Position numbers and translations under genes: made by a program. A stretch of 64,000 nt of DNA from Xenorhabdus griffiniae (GTDB lineage Bacteria > Pseudomonadota > Gammaproteobacteria > Enterobacterales > Enterobacteriaceae): the NCBI RefSeq assembly GCF_037265215.1, contig NZ_CP147737.1, forward strand, positions 3,442,001 to 3,506,000, in the 5' to 3' direction. Shown here piece after piece: positions 16,051 through 24,277 of the stretch. The notes below the pieces were generated by a model, which searched no databases, had not been told where the DNA came from, and saw only the letters and a program-made list of their open reading frames with translations. How positions within the stretch are numbered: the first letter of the stretch is position 1; every line of letters starts with the position of its first letter.

Positions 16051-16419
16051 ATGGGAAATACAAGTAGAAGGTTGGCGGGTACAGCCTACGTCACGGTAGA
16101 TGGTATGTCCATTATGGTTGTGGGGGATTTTACCTACAGCCCCTCAACCGTCACCCGCGAGACATTAACCGGCATGGATTCTGTGCATGGGTATAAAGAA
16201 AAACCCAACGTGCCGTATATTTCCTGCCGGGTACGTGACAGTGGTGGGACCACGGTCGCAGATTTTAACAACCAGACCAATGCCACCATTGTGGCAGAGC
16301 TGGGGAATGGCAAAACCATCATCGGTGAAGGCATGTGGACGGTGAACACGCAGGAAGTGCGCAGCGAAGATGCGGAGTTCGAGGTTCGTTGGGAAGGTGT
16401 CTCGGTGACTGAAAACTAG
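16051..16419 (+). CDS. Tail tube protein (Mu gpM family)
   Basis: The 122-residue protein starts MGNTSRRLAGTAYVTVDGMS and has the gpM pattern (TREVL-like ETLTGMDSVHGYKEKP, VPYISCRVRDSGGTTVADF and a C-terminal FEVRWEGVSV). It polymerises into the inner tube of the contractile tail. The order sheath then tube is that of Mu L and M. Confidence 0.9.
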   Translation: MGNTSRRLAGTAYVTVDGMSIMVVGDFTYSPSTVTRETLTGMDSVHGYKEKPNVPYISCRVRDSGGTTVADFNNQTNATIVAELGNGKTIIGEGMWTVNTQEVRSEDAEFEVRWEGVSVTEN

Positions 16420-16427
16420 GAGTTAAC

Positions 16428-16724
16428 GTGGAAAAGACAAAAATTATACGGTTAGATACGCCAATTGAAGATAAAGGCCAAAAGATCACTTACGAAGAGC
16501 TTCATTTGCGGGAACCCTGCCTAATAGAAGTTGAGCAGTTTTACGATGCACAGGCGAAGAATCTTAATAGCTCTCTTCCAGCAATGCGTCGGTTGATCGC
16601 TTTGGTGAGCGGAGCCACAGAAACCGCATTAAACCGGATGTCTATCTCTGACTTCAATCAATGTCGGGAGTTTCTTTTAGTTTTTTTGTCGGGAAAGCCG
16701 GACTTCAACAGTGGCAGCGACTAG
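16428..16724 (+). CDS. Tail assembly chaperone, short form
   Basis: The 98-residue protein starts at a GTG nine bases after the tube stop (GGAGTTAAC ribosome site) and reads MEKTKIIRLDTPIEDKGQKI. It belongs to the gp41-like tail assembly chaperones that coat the tape measure during tail assembly. Near its end the frame passes a slippery T TTT TTG at 16682-16688, which would allow a -1 shift into the following frame to make a longer form, as in many contractile and long-tailed phages. Confidence 0.8.
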   Translation: MEKTKIIRLDTPIEDKGQKITYEELHLREPCLIEVEQFYDAQAKNLNSSLPAMRRLIALVSGATETALNRMSISDFNQCREFLLVFLSGKPDFNSGSD

Positions 16725-16849
16725 CGGCAGAGGTCACGTATTTTTATAAATGGGGGCCACAGGCTGCGTGGCTCCTGAGTCGGTCACGTCTCAATTGGTG
16801 GGCTGAACAGGCAGAACGAATCATGAATGCAGGGGGAGGCAATGGCTAA
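16428..16849 (+). CDS. Tail assembly chaperone, -1 frameshifted long form
   Basis: Slipping back one base at T TTT TTG (16682-16688) joins the chaperone to a second frame that reads VGKAGLQQWQRLAAEVTYFY and ends WAEQAERIMNAGGGNG at 16849. The downstream frame has no well-placed start of its own and is rich in aromatic residues, like the E' extensions of P2 and the Mu gp41/gp42 pair. It ends eight bases inside the tape measure gene. Frameshifting is inferred from sequence; efficiency and any stimulatory structure were not tested. Confidence 0.7.
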
Positions 16850-18848
16850 TGTATTTGATTTTCAAATGAATGCGGATGAAAACGTCACCAAAACGATTGC
16901 AGAAATGGAGATGCAGCTAAAAAATCTGTATCCATCATTGAGAGGCGTTCGGGAAGAGTTACGTTTTGGCGGTAGTGAAACGCTGGATAATGTTGGCTCC
17001 GTCAGTGATAAATTGCGCGACATGTCGCAATTTGCCAAAGATAACGTTCAGCACATCGGGGCGATTATTCCCCCATTGAAAAATGTCGGAGAACTTACCG
17101 TTAAGTATGGCGGTCTAATGAAAAAATATGGTGGGATCGTCGGTGGTGTTGGCGCTATCGGGTATGGAGCAACAAAACTGTATCAAGGTATGCGGGATGC
17201 CGGCAAGGAAGCCATTACTCGCAGTACAAGAGCAAAGAATGCCGGAATGAGTGTAGCGGATTTTACCCGTCTATCTGGGGCTATGCAGATTTCTACCGGG
17301 TCTTCAATGGATGAGACGGATCAGTCTGTCGAATCACTGTATTCCGTGCTGCAAAACGCCCTCACAAACAGAAACAGCTCAACAAAAACTCAGCTGAATG
17401 AAATTGGCGTAGAAATAGCAAAGAATAAAAATGGTAACGCGGATGTTTACAAGACAATGAAAAACCTCGCGGCAAAATGGAACAACATAGTACCAGAAAC
17501 GCAAAATACGCTACGTGAGCATTTGGGGTTAGATGACAATACCTTATCATTCCTGAGAGATGGCGGACAGAAAATAAATGGCAAGCTAAAAATAGAGGAA
17601 TTACTGGATAAATCCGAGCAGTTTGGACTAACTATACAAGATAAGGCCAATGAACAAATTGAAGCCGTCGGGGCGCGCATCAATGAAGCCGAAGCCAGAG
17701 TCGCAGGTACGTTGAGGGACTGGAAAAATGATATGTTGCTGACGAGCGTTGGTCAATGGGACAAGGCAAAAGCAGCGGCTCAAGATAAGAATCCGGTTCA
17801 TGGTTTTTTGGCAGGAACAGGCACATTCTTTAATCCGCTCGGCTTTAATAACGGTGGCGACCAGCTAGCATTACTGAAAAAAGCAAAAAAAGATGATGAA
17901 TTCAGGAAGACACTGGGCTTTAAAGAAAAAACGGATTTATTGCTTGAATATGCGTCAGAAGACTTAATCAAAAAATTAAATGCGTATTATTTCCCGAATG
18001 AAAAACCCAGTCATGTGGGTGAGAAAGTGCCTGATATGCCTGCGGTAAAAACGCCTGACTATCCGAATCCCAATCAGCGTAAAAAAAACGGCAAAACCAC
18101 TCGCGGTGAGCGGAATAAAAACCCCGGCAATCTACGAGATGCCTCTAATACTATTGGTAGGGATGGTCCTAATCCTAAAAATAGTTTTGTCCAATTCAGA
18201 ACGATGCATGATGGATTATCAGCCATGAGCCGCCAATTAATGCTCTATGGTGATAGAGGGATTGATACGTTAAACCGTATTATCCATAAGTATGCACCTA
18301 CATTAGATAATAATGACACGTTTGGTTATATTGATTTTGTGTCTAAACGGACGGGGATTAACCCGAATGAACGGTTAAATATGCATGACCCCGCACTTAT
18401 TGAACGACTTATGAAGCCCATGATTTTCAAGGAAAGTGAGTTGCAGTTTAGCTCTGAAACATTACAAAGTGCAATTATGGACTCAATTCATGATCCGCGC
18501 TGGGCGGGATTACGGTCAAAGGAAAATCTGCAACGCCAACGGCTCTGGTACGAGTATAACCATGAACAACCGCCCGTTTATAGCCAGAACAGGGTAGTTG
18601 AAAAGAACGAGGAAACAATCAATAAAAAACAATCGGAACAGCCAGCGACACCCCTACTCTACAGTCAGGACAAACGGGCTGAATACGATGAAGAATCCGC
18701 GAGAAAGATAGCGAAAGCCGTTCAGGACGCTATAGGAACCAAGCCGTTTCAGATAGAAATTACTCTACATGGTGATAAAACCGAGCAGCGTCAGCAGATT
18801 AAGTTAAATTCTGCCGGAAAAGTCACAACCTCCATGCGTTATCCTTGA
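16842..18848 (+). CDS. Tape measure protein with a P5-like muralytic domain
   Basis: I chose the ATG at 16842 (GGGGAGG ribosome site), giving 668 residues. The N-terminal part is coiled-coil rich, and residues about 90-120 are glycine-rich and hydrophobic (KYGGIVGGVGAIGYGATKLY). Residues about 421-545 are homologous to the phage's own endolysin at 1546: RGERNKNPGNL, then IIHKYAPTLDNNDTFGYIDF and MIFKESELQFSS. The C-terminus is basic and low-complexity. The protein sets tail length and is ejected into the cell; the embedded lysin-like domain would locally open peptidoglycan during entry. Confidence 0.85.
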   Translation: MANVFDFQMNADENVTKTIAEMEMQLKNLYPSLRGVREELRFGGSETLDNVGSVSDKLRDMSQFAKDNVQHIGAIIPPLKNVGELTVKYGGLMKKYGGIVGGVGAIGYGATKLYQGMRDAGKEAITRSTRAKNAGMSVADFTRLSGAMQISTGSSMDETDQSVESLYSVLQNALTNRNSSTKTQLNEIGVEIAKNKNGNADVYKTMKNLAAKWNNIVPETQNTLREHLGLDDNTLSFLRDGGQKINGKLKIEELLDKSEQFGLTIQDKANEQIEAVGARINEAEARVAGTLRDWKNDMLLTSVGQWDKAKAAAQDKNPVHGFLAGTGTFFNPLGFNNGGDQLALLKKAKKDDEFRKTLGFKEKTDLLLEYASEDLIKKLNAYYFPNEKPSHVGEKVPDMPAVKTPDYPNPNQRKKNGKTTRGERNKNPGNLRDASNTIGRDGPNPKNSFVQFRTMHDGLSAMSRQLMLYGDRGIDTLNRIIHKYAPTLDNNDTFGYIDFVSKRTGINPNERLNMHDPALIERLMKPMIFKESELQFSSETLQSAIMDSIHDPRWAGLRSKENLQRQRLWYEYNHEQPPVYSQNRVVEKNEETINKKQSEQPATPLLYSQDKRAEYDEESARKIAKAVQDAIGTKPFQIEITLHGDKTEQRQQIKLNSAGKVTTSMRYP

Positions 18849-18907
18849 AAATGACTTATATTTCATCATTAATGTGATTTTCATCATCATTATTAATGAG
18901 GTTATAA

Positions 18908-19108
18908 ATGCATAGATTTGGGCGTTTTCTATTACTTATTGGTATTATCTGGCTGGTTGTGGCTCTAAACATGGGAACTACTGTCTCTTCTTATGGTGAA
19001 ACTGTTCATAACATAGGGTTAGTATCAAGTAAGCAAAACCACGTTATTATAGGGTGTTTTATTATCCTTTATGGGTTGTTGGTTACTTTGTTCTACAGTA
19101 AAAAGTGA
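18908..19108 (+). CDS. Small two-span membrane protein, cargo gene
   Basis: The 66-residue protein has two hydrophobic segments (FGRFLLLIGIIWLVVALNMG and VIIGCFIILYGLLVTLF) joined by a short polar loop. Codon use is AT-rich, unlike the adjacent tail genes. It has no recognised family. It sits right after the tape measure gene, where lysogenic conversion genes are often inserted. A role in superinfection exclusion or host modification fits the layout but is not shown. GAGG lies before the ATG. Confidence 0.55.
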   Translation: MHRFGRFLLLIGIIWLVVALNMGTTVSSYGETVHNIGLVSSKQNHVIIGCFIILYGLLVTLFYSKK

Positions 19109-19148
19109 TGTTACCCAATATGCAGTATTTTATTGATAAGGTCATCTC

Positions 19149-19634
19149 ATGAGGAAATTATTTCTAACATTATTCTTTATGCCATTTATGGTAAATGCAG
19201 CTTGGATTACAAATGTAGAAGAAAGCATTTTTGGTGATAATAGTGCAATTCTTATAGGAGAGCTCAAAAACACTAAATCAGGCATCGTATTCAAATGCGA
19301 TAGTAATGATCTATCAGTTTCTTATGTTGAACTAATAGACGATAGCGATATTAGGTCTGTGCCTGCGACTTTTTTAATGAAAGTTGATGGCAATCAGGTG
19401 ATTGAGTTTAACGCAATGCTACAAAGAAGAAACTCTGATGCAATAGAAGCTAAAAGCACTGATAGAGAAAAGATTTTGTCGTTATTAAAGCAGTTAAGTT
19501 CAGCAAAGCAAAAAATTTTAGCGGGAATTTCTGTTGATGAAGTCGATTATAAACAATCTTTTTCAGGAAATGCATCCGGTTCAACTGTTGCCGTTAATAA
19601 ATTTGCTAAGGCATGCAATTTGAATATCAAGTAG
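19149..19634 (+). CDS. Exported protein of unknown function, cargo gene
   Basis: The 161-residue protein begins with a signal peptide (MRKLFLTLFFMPFMVNAA, likely cleavage after NAA). The mature part is beta-rich with two cysteines (FKCDSNDLSV and AKACNLNI) that could form a disulphide. The fold is not recognised; a loose likeness to small periplasmic stress or invasion-associated proteins is not strong enough to name. It is AT-rich and ends before a terminator hairpin. With the membrane protein upstream it could form a two-gene lysogenic conversion unit. Confidence 0.55.
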   Translation: MRKLFLTLFFMPFMVNAAWITNVEESIFGDNSAILIGELKNTKSGIVFKCDSNDLSVSYVELIDDSDIRSVPATFLMKVDGNQVIEFNAMLQRRNSDAIEAKSTDREKILSLLKQLSSAKQKILAGISVDEVDYKQSFSGNASGSTVAVNKFAKACNLNIK

Positions 19635-19651
19635 AACAGATAGTGCGAAAC

Positions 19652-19668
19652 AGCCCCTTACGGGGCTT
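19652..19668 (+). terminator. Terminator-like hairpin between convergent cargo genes
   Basis: AGCCCC and GGGGCT pair around TTAC and are followed by TTAATTAAGG. It separates the exported protein gene from the convergent antirepressor gene, so it may serve both strands. Confidence 0.55.
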
Positions 19669-19693
19669 AATTAAGGTACTCTGGCTTAAGAAT

Positions 19694-20455
19694 TTACCAT
19701 TGGTTAACTATTTTAGAAAAACTCTCTTTATGAATAATGAGATATCCTGCTCTTTGTGCCAGTTCCATGAATGTGTTTAGAGTCAGTACGTGACTATTGG
19801 GATCTACCGTTTGGTAATCCTGTATTTGCCTGTTTCGGAGTGTGACTAATATCTTACCGTTGTCGGGTAGTACATTTGTGTCAAGTGATGGCTCTGCTTT
19901 GCCAAGATATTCACCCTCCATTGCCATCTTATGAACATACTCAACAGCCAGAGGTAATTGCTCAACAGTCAGTTCATCAATACTCTCTACATTGAACCTT
20001 TGGTGAATGAGTGAGTAAGCCTCTGGGTACATGATGCTCTTTTTGCTTACCAGTAAGTTAACAGCGTTCTTTAATGGATTACGTTGCTGGACTGTGGTTT
20101 TGGAAGAATGGTAACTTCCGGTTTTTCTAATTGATGGCAAGACCTCAGATGTTACCCATTTACGAACTCGATAAGGTGTAGTTCCTTGTTTAACAGCATC
20201 ACGACAGCGAAGTATTAAGGTATACATACCTGACTCTGAAATGATATTAGCATCACCTTGACGCCCTAACTTAAAGTTAGATCGTTCATTTTCATCTAAT
20301 ACCTTCAATGCCTTGGATGGGTTTTGTAAATTCAGAACATTGCAGAGGTCTACTGCTACAAACCAAGGCTCATTGTCTTTTTTAACAACACGAACATCTT
20401 TGCCATCGAATTTGAATGTTGTGAATTCACTACTCGTTTTTGCTATACTAGTCAT
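19694..20455 (-). CDS. BRO-N domain antirepressor, cargo copy
   Basis: The 253-residue protein has a BRO-N domain over the first 115 residues: [20 protein letters not shown], then [20 protein letters not shown] and [18 protein letters not shown]-terminal region without recognised motif follows. I chose the ATG at 20455, which has AAGGA nine bases before it; an upstream in-frame ATG at 20485 is possible. It is transcribed divergently from the XRE regulator at 20616, with an operator-like palindrome between them. The pair looks like a small immunity switch inside the tail operon. Confidence 0.8.
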   Translation of the reverse strand: MTSIAKTSSEFTTFKFDGKDVRVVKKDNEPWFVAVDLCNVLNLQNPSKALKVLDENERSNFKLGRQGDANIISESGMYTLILRCRDAVKQGTTPYRVRKWVTSEVLPSIRKTGSYHSSKTTVQQRNPLKNAVNLLVSKKSIMYPEAYSLIHQRFNVESIDELTVEQLPLAVEYVHKMAMEGEYLGKAEPSLDTNVLPDNGKILVTLRNRQIQDYQTVDPNSHVLTLNTFMELAQRAGYLIIHKESFSKIVNQW

Positions 20456-20488
20456 GTCTATATTCCTTGCTTTGATAGTAGACAATTA

Positions 20489-20524
20489 GAAGCCCTAACT
20501 ATCCCCACGATGGTTGGGGCTTCA
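20489..20524 (-). promoter_or_regulatory. Leader hairpin upstream of the cargo antirepressor
   Basis: GAAGCCC at the left end pairs with GGGCTTC at the right, with further imperfect pairing inside. It lies in the 5' leader of the minus-strand antirepressor transcript. An attenuator or a terminator for incoming minus-strand transcription are both possible. Confidence 0.4.
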
Positions 20525-20557
20525 CTATTTTGAGTTAATGATTAATCATAAGTCTTT

Positions 20558-20586
20558 ATTGGTCATGGCCAATCATGTACTATAAT
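20558..20586 (+). promoter_or_regulatory. Promoter with overlapping operator for the XRE regulator
   Basis: TTGGTC and TATAAT (20581-20586) stand 16 bases apart as -35 and -10. The -35 lies in ATTGGTCATGGCCAAT (20558-20573), a near-perfect palindrome. A GGTCAT half-site recurs at the start of the regulator gene. This arrangement fits autorepression by the XRE protein. Confidence 0.5.
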
Positions 20587-20615
20587 AGTATATATTAAAA
20601 TCAAAAGGGTCAATA

Positions 20616-21002
20616 GTGGTCATGAACAAAAATAATTCCATAGCAGCAAGAATAATTGAAAGGCGAGCAATGCTTGGATTGTCTCAGAATGCTCTTGCTC
20701 AACAATCAAATGTTGCTCCTGCACAAATTTCTCGTTATGAAGCAGAAAAAAGAAAACCTAGCGCACAAGTAATAAGCAGGCTAGCTAGTGCATTGTATGT
20801 TCCGTTCGAATGGTTGGCATATGGTGATACAACTAACTTTCCAAAGACTGATATCGCAGAAAAAGGCGGTGTTGAGCTGAATGTAAGTATTCCTCAAGAG
20901 CTGCATGACCAGCTAAAAATAGAGGCTGATAGATTAGGAAAGAAAATTGAGGATATAGCGGCTGGATACATTTTGCGAGAGTGGCACAAAAGCAAGAATT
21001 AA
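20616..21002 (+). CDS. XRE-family regulator with C-terminal RHH-like segment
   Basis: The 128-residue protein has a helix-turn-helix of the lambda repressor type (ARIIERRAMLGLSQNALAQQ to about residue 65, with ISRYEAEKRKPSAQVISRLA). A C-terminal segment (VELNVSIPQELHDQLKIEAD) reads like the strand and first helix of Arc/ribbon-helix-helix proteins. The GTG at 20616 is six bases after AAAGGG; the ATG at 20622 is the alternative. It has no peptidase domain, so it is not a LexA-type cleavable repressor. It is probably an immunity or cargo-module regulator. Confidence 0.75.
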   Translation: MVMNKNNSIAARIIERRAMLGLSQNALAQQSNVAPAQISRYEAEKRKPSAQVISRLASALYVPFEWLAYGDTTNFPKTDIAEKGGVELNVSIPQELHDQLKIEADRLGKKIEDIAAGYILREWHKSKN

Positions 21003-21008
21003 ATCGCA

Positions 21009-21033
21009 AATAGCCCCCTACGGGGCTATTTTG
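21009..21033. terminator. Bidirectional terminator between XRE gene and higA
   Basis: AATAGCCCC and GGGGCTATT pair around CTAC. A run of Ts follows on the plus strand and A-rich bases precede, so it can end both the XRE transcript and the convergent higBA transcript, whose stop codon lies inside it. Confidence 0.6.
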
Positions 21034-21392
21034 GTTGGTTTTATCAAAACATCTGCGGGAATACCGAACATGCAATGTAGGTTGCGGATCATGGGTAATG
21101 TCAAGCTACGCTTACGGTTCAAAACCTCATAAACGCGGTTCGATTTACCGATAGCGGGTTCCAAGTCTTTAACTGTCAGACCGGATTGCTCCATTCTAAA
21201 CTTGATAGCCTCAATGGGGTCTGGCGGGTCTATTGGATAATGCTCGGATTCATAGGCTTCGATTAGCAGCATCATGACCTCCATAAAATCAAATTCAGGC
21301 GTGCCAATTTCGGGTTGGTTATCGAATAATGGCGCAATGACTTTCAGTGCATCCTGATAGTCTTGCTCTGTTCTAATGGGTTTAATATTCAT
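21018..21392 (-). CDS. higA: HigA-type antitoxin
   Basis: The 124-residue protein has an N-terminal helical region (EQDYQDALKVIAPLFDNQPE) and a C-terminal helix-turn-helix (MEQSGLTVKDLEPAIGKSNR then VYEVLNRKRSLTLPMIRNLH), the HigA layout. It follows higB by three bases in the toxin-first order typical of higBA. The antitoxin binds the toxin and represses the operon. A perfect palindrome at 21710-21726 upstream of higB is the probable operator. Confidence 0.82.
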   Translation of the reverse strand: MNIKPIRTEQDYQDALKVIAPLFDNQPEIGTPEFDFMEVMMLLIEAYESEHYPIDPPDPIEAIKFRMEQSGLTVKDLEPAIGKSNRVYEVLNRKRSLTLPMIRNLHCMFGIPADVLIKPTKIAP

Positions 21393-21395
21393 TAT

Positions 21396-21698
21396 TTACT
21401 CCGGCTCTACAGTGTTGGCATCTACAGCATCATATTGTTTATGTGTACCTATAAATTTGATGTACACCCAGCCCGCAGGATAAAAGATGGAGACGATTAA
21501 TCGATAATCATTTCCTTTAATGTTGAATACCACACGATTGTTTTTCAGTATGCTCGCATTGCGATATTGAGCCTTGATGTCAGCAGGCGTCTTCCATATG
21601 GCTTTTTTGGCCTCATCAAACCAAGCTCTTAGTGGTTGTTCTGCGTCGGGGTGTTTTTCCCAAAACGCTTTCAGTGATGCAACGGATATTATTTTCAT
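21396..21698 (-). CDS. higB: HigB-type mRNA interferase toxin
   Basis: The 100-residue protein starts MKIISVASLKAFWEKHPDAE and has the HigB family segments (WKTPADIKAQYRNASILKNN, RVVFNIKGNDYRLIVSIFYP, YIKFIGTHKQYD). Such toxins cut ribosome-associated mRNA when the antitoxin is lost. The last motif, with the histidine and tyrosine, is conserved in the family. Length is normal and the gene looks intact. It lies inside the tail operon in reverse orientation, where it could stabilise the prophage or act in abortive infection. Confidence 0.82.
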   Translation of the reverse strand: MKIISVASLKAFWEKHPDAEQPLRAWFDEAKKAIWKTPADIKAQYRNASILKNNRVVFNIKGNDYRLIVSIFYPAGWVYIKFIGTHKQYDAVDANTVEPE

Positions 21699-21709
21699 AA
21701 TTTAATGAT

Positions 21710-21726
21710 AGTCCCATAATGGGACT
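21710..21726. promoter_or_regulatory. Palindromic operator of higBA
   Basis: AGTCCCATAATGGGACT is a perfect inverted repeat with 8-bp arms around a central A, 12 bases upstream of the higB start. HigA proteins bind such palindromes to repress their own operon. Confidence 0.6.
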
Positions 21727-21764
21727 TGCGCAAGTGACAGTAAAATTTTTTCAAGAGGGTTCAT

Positions 21765-23174
21765 ATGGCCTTTATTAAAGATGCCATTTCCTCATTGCTG
21801 GGGGGTGGCAGCGATGCGTCATGGAACTGGGTTGAGCATTTGCGCCCAGCGTCATTTCGTGGTGTACCATTTGCCGTCGTTTCTGGTGAGAGTGTATTTG
21901 GTCGGCGTCAGGCTGTACATGAATATCCCTACCGCGATACAGCATGGATTGAAGATCTAGGTCGGGCAACCCGCCGAATTACACTGAGAGGTTTTATTAT
22001 TCAGGATAGCGTGATCTATAACGCACCGGATGTCATTACCCAACGTAAAAATCTGGTCGCGGCCTGTGAGACGGGTTCAACAGGCACGTTGGTACATCCG
22101 ACGCTGGGCGAACTGACGGTCAGTGTGACGGAGAGCGGGTTACGCATGACGGAGAGCGTGGAATCAGGGCGGGTATTTGAGTTCACGTTGACGGTAATTG
22201 AATCCGGCCTGAAAGTTTTCGCGGTCACCAATAGCTCTAAATCCGCGACCGCGGTCGGTCAGAACTGGCTACGAACGCACACCACGATGTTAGCAAAATA
22301 CATCTCAATGGTGCGGGGTGAAATTCGCTCCGTGGTGCAGGGAATACGAATTATTAGACAGACTGCGGATCAATGGATAGGTATGGTCACCCGTTCGGTG
22401 AATGAGGTCACAAACCTGAGTGATATGCTGAAAACCACGTTCGGCAGTGAACGTTACGGACGCTATCAGCGTGGGAAAATTGGTGGCACGGTCTCAGGAG
22501 CAACGGGTATCCGGTCACAGGATGATAAACCGCATAATGACGCTGAGGTAGTAAAAAAAACCACAGCCAATGTGGTGATGGGGCGCAAGACCATTTCCGA
22601 TAATATTGAGAAATTGACGACCGCATCGACTGTAGAGGCATTCAGCGAGGCGGCAGGCAATGTCGTGATGGCAATTATCCATTCGGCGGGCAGCATCGAT
22701 GAGAAAGTGGCGATTTTTGAAAATCTGTCCGCATTTCAAAATACTCGTTACCAGAACGGTGCAGTTGATCGGCACGTTACCGAAATGACGGTTTTATTGT
22801 TGGTAGTGTTGTCCGCGGGCGCAATGGCACAGGTCGCCAGTGAATTTACCCCGGCAAATAATCAGGAGGCGCATGATTTGCTGACGCGTGTGTGTCAGGC
22901 GCTGGATACCGCGCTGGTAATGGCCGGTGATTTGGGGGTAGACGAAATTTACGATTCTCTGCTGTCATTGCGGGATGAGTTTATCACCAGTGCCACACTG
23001 AAAGGCGCAGAGGCCGGCCGGTTAGCTCAATTCGAATTACCCACTACATTACCTGCACTGAATGTGGCCAACCGGATTTATCAGGATGCCGCTCGCAGTG
23101 ATGAACTGGTTCAGGCTGCCAATCCTCGTCATCCGGCATTTATGCCAACGCGATTCAGGGCATTGAGACAATGA
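21765..23174 (+). CDS. DNA circularisation / tail protein (Mu gpN family)
   Basis: The 469-residue protein begins with the DNA_circ_N pattern (ASWNWVEHLRPASFRGVPFA, then GRRQAVHEYPYRDTAWIEDL). Mu gpN is a baseplate or tail-tip component at the distal end of the tube; the family name comes from an older idea that it circularises incoming DNA. An AGAGGG ribosome site precedes the ATG. Its stop overlaps the gpP start. It resumes the tail operon after the cargo island. Confidence 0.88.
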   Translation: MAFIKDAISSLLGGGSDASWNWVEHLRPASFRGVPFAVVSGESVFGRRQAVHEYPYRDTAWIEDLGRATRRITLRGFIIQDSVIYNAPDVITQRKNLVAACETGSTGTLVHPTLGELTVSVTESGLRMTESVESGRVFEFTLTVIESGLKVFAVTNSSKSATAVGQNWLRTHTTMLAKYISMVRGEIRSVVQGIRIIRQTADQWIGMVTRSVNEVTNLSDMLKTTFGSERYGRYQRGKIGGTVSGATGIRSQDDKPHNDAEVVKKTTANVVMGRKTISDNIEKLTTASTVEAFSEAAGNVVMAIIHSAGSIDEKVAIFENLSAFQNTRYQNGAVDRHVTEMTVLLLVVLSAGAMAQVASEFTPANNQEAHDLLTRVCQALDTALVMAGDLGVDEIYDSLLSLRDEFITSATLKGAEAGRLAQFELPTTLPALNVANRIYQDAARSDELVQAANPRHPAFMPTRFRALRQ

Positions 23175-24277
23175 AAAAATCAGATGAATTGTCACTGGTG
23201 ATAAACGGCAAACGTATTTATGGCTGGGACAGTGTGCGTGTGACGCGAGGTATTGAACGGTTGCCGTCCGATTTTGAACTGATGTTGATGGACTATTATC
23301 CGGGTAGCAGTGAAAAACAACTGGTCGAGGCTGGACAATCCTGTCAGGTATTGCTAGGCGATGACCCTGTGATTACGGGGTATATCGATATCTGGAACGC
23401 GTCCATAAACAAAAATAGTCATCAAATACGGGTGACCGGTCGCAGTAAATGTCAGGATTTGGTCGATTGCTCAGCCAAATGGCCGCAAAACGTCATTACC
23501 TCAGCGACGGCGCTACAAATCGCCCAGAAACTGGCGAAATGGTACGGCATTGAGGTGACCTCCGACGTGACTGATATGAAATCCGTGCCGCAATTTACCC
23601 TGAATTGGGGGGAGTCCTCGCAGGAAATCATTGATCGCATCACACGCTGGTCAGCTCTGCTCTATTACGACACGCCGGACGGTAATTTATTTTTGACTCG
23701 TGTCAGTGACAAATTGGCGGCCAGTGGTGTGGCACAGGGGAAAAATATCGAGCTGGCCGATTACCAATCCTCCATGAATGAACGATTCTCAGAGTACAGC
23801 GGCCTGTCAATGAATGTCAGCGGACTGAGTGAATTATCAGCCGGAAGAGGTTACGACGTGGTGACCATTGCCACGGCGAAAGATCCGGAAGCCGAAAAAA
23901 TGCGTTATCGCAATTACGTCACCATTATCGAAAGCACACTGCATACATGGGGAAAGGAGCAGGACTCGATTAATTGGGAAATGAACCGCCGCTACGGGCG
24001 CTCTAAGGTCCTCAAAGTGCTGGTTGACAGTTGGCGGGATGTTGGCGGAACGTTGTGGACACCCAACACCCTGATACCGATACATTTACCCGTGTTTGGG
24101 CTGGAATCTGAACAGTGGCTGTTATCTGAAGTGTCGTATGTTCGTAATAAAGACGACGGCACGCGGGCAGAACTCACATTAATGCCCCCTGCGGCATTTA
24201 CCGTACAACCGTATGAGTTCTATAGCGCCATTATGGAAACTCGAAACGGAGGATATAACCCAAATGGAAATCACTAA
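23171..24277 (+). CDS. Baseplate hub protein (Mu gpP family)
   Basis: The 368-residue protein starts MKKSDELSLVINGKRIYGWD and carries the Mu gp44 family pattern (VTRGIERLPSDFELMLMDYY and VTGRSKCQDLVDCSAKWPQN). It forms the hub of the baseplate around the tail tube, like T4 gp27. The ATG overlaps the gpN stop (ATGA). A ribosome site for the next gene (GGAGG) lies inside its 3' end. Confidence 0.88.
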   Translation: MKKSDELSLVINGKRIYGWDSVRVTRGIERLPSDFELMLMDYYPGSSEKQLVEAGQSCQVLLGDDPVITGYIDIWNASINKNSHQIRVTGRSKCQDLVDCSAKWPQNVITSATALQIAQKLAKWYGIEVTSDVTDMKSVPQFTLNWGESSQEIIDRITRWSALLYYDTPDGNLFLTRVSDKLAASGVAQGKNIELADYQSSMNERFSEYSGLSMNVSGLSELSAGRGYDVVTIATAKDPEAEKMRYRNYVTIIESTLHTWGKEQDSINWEMNRRYGRSKVLKVLVDSWRDVGGTLWTPNTLIPIHLPVFGLESEQWLLSEVSYVRNKDDGTRAELTLMPPAAFTVQPYEFYSAIMETRNGGYNPNGNH

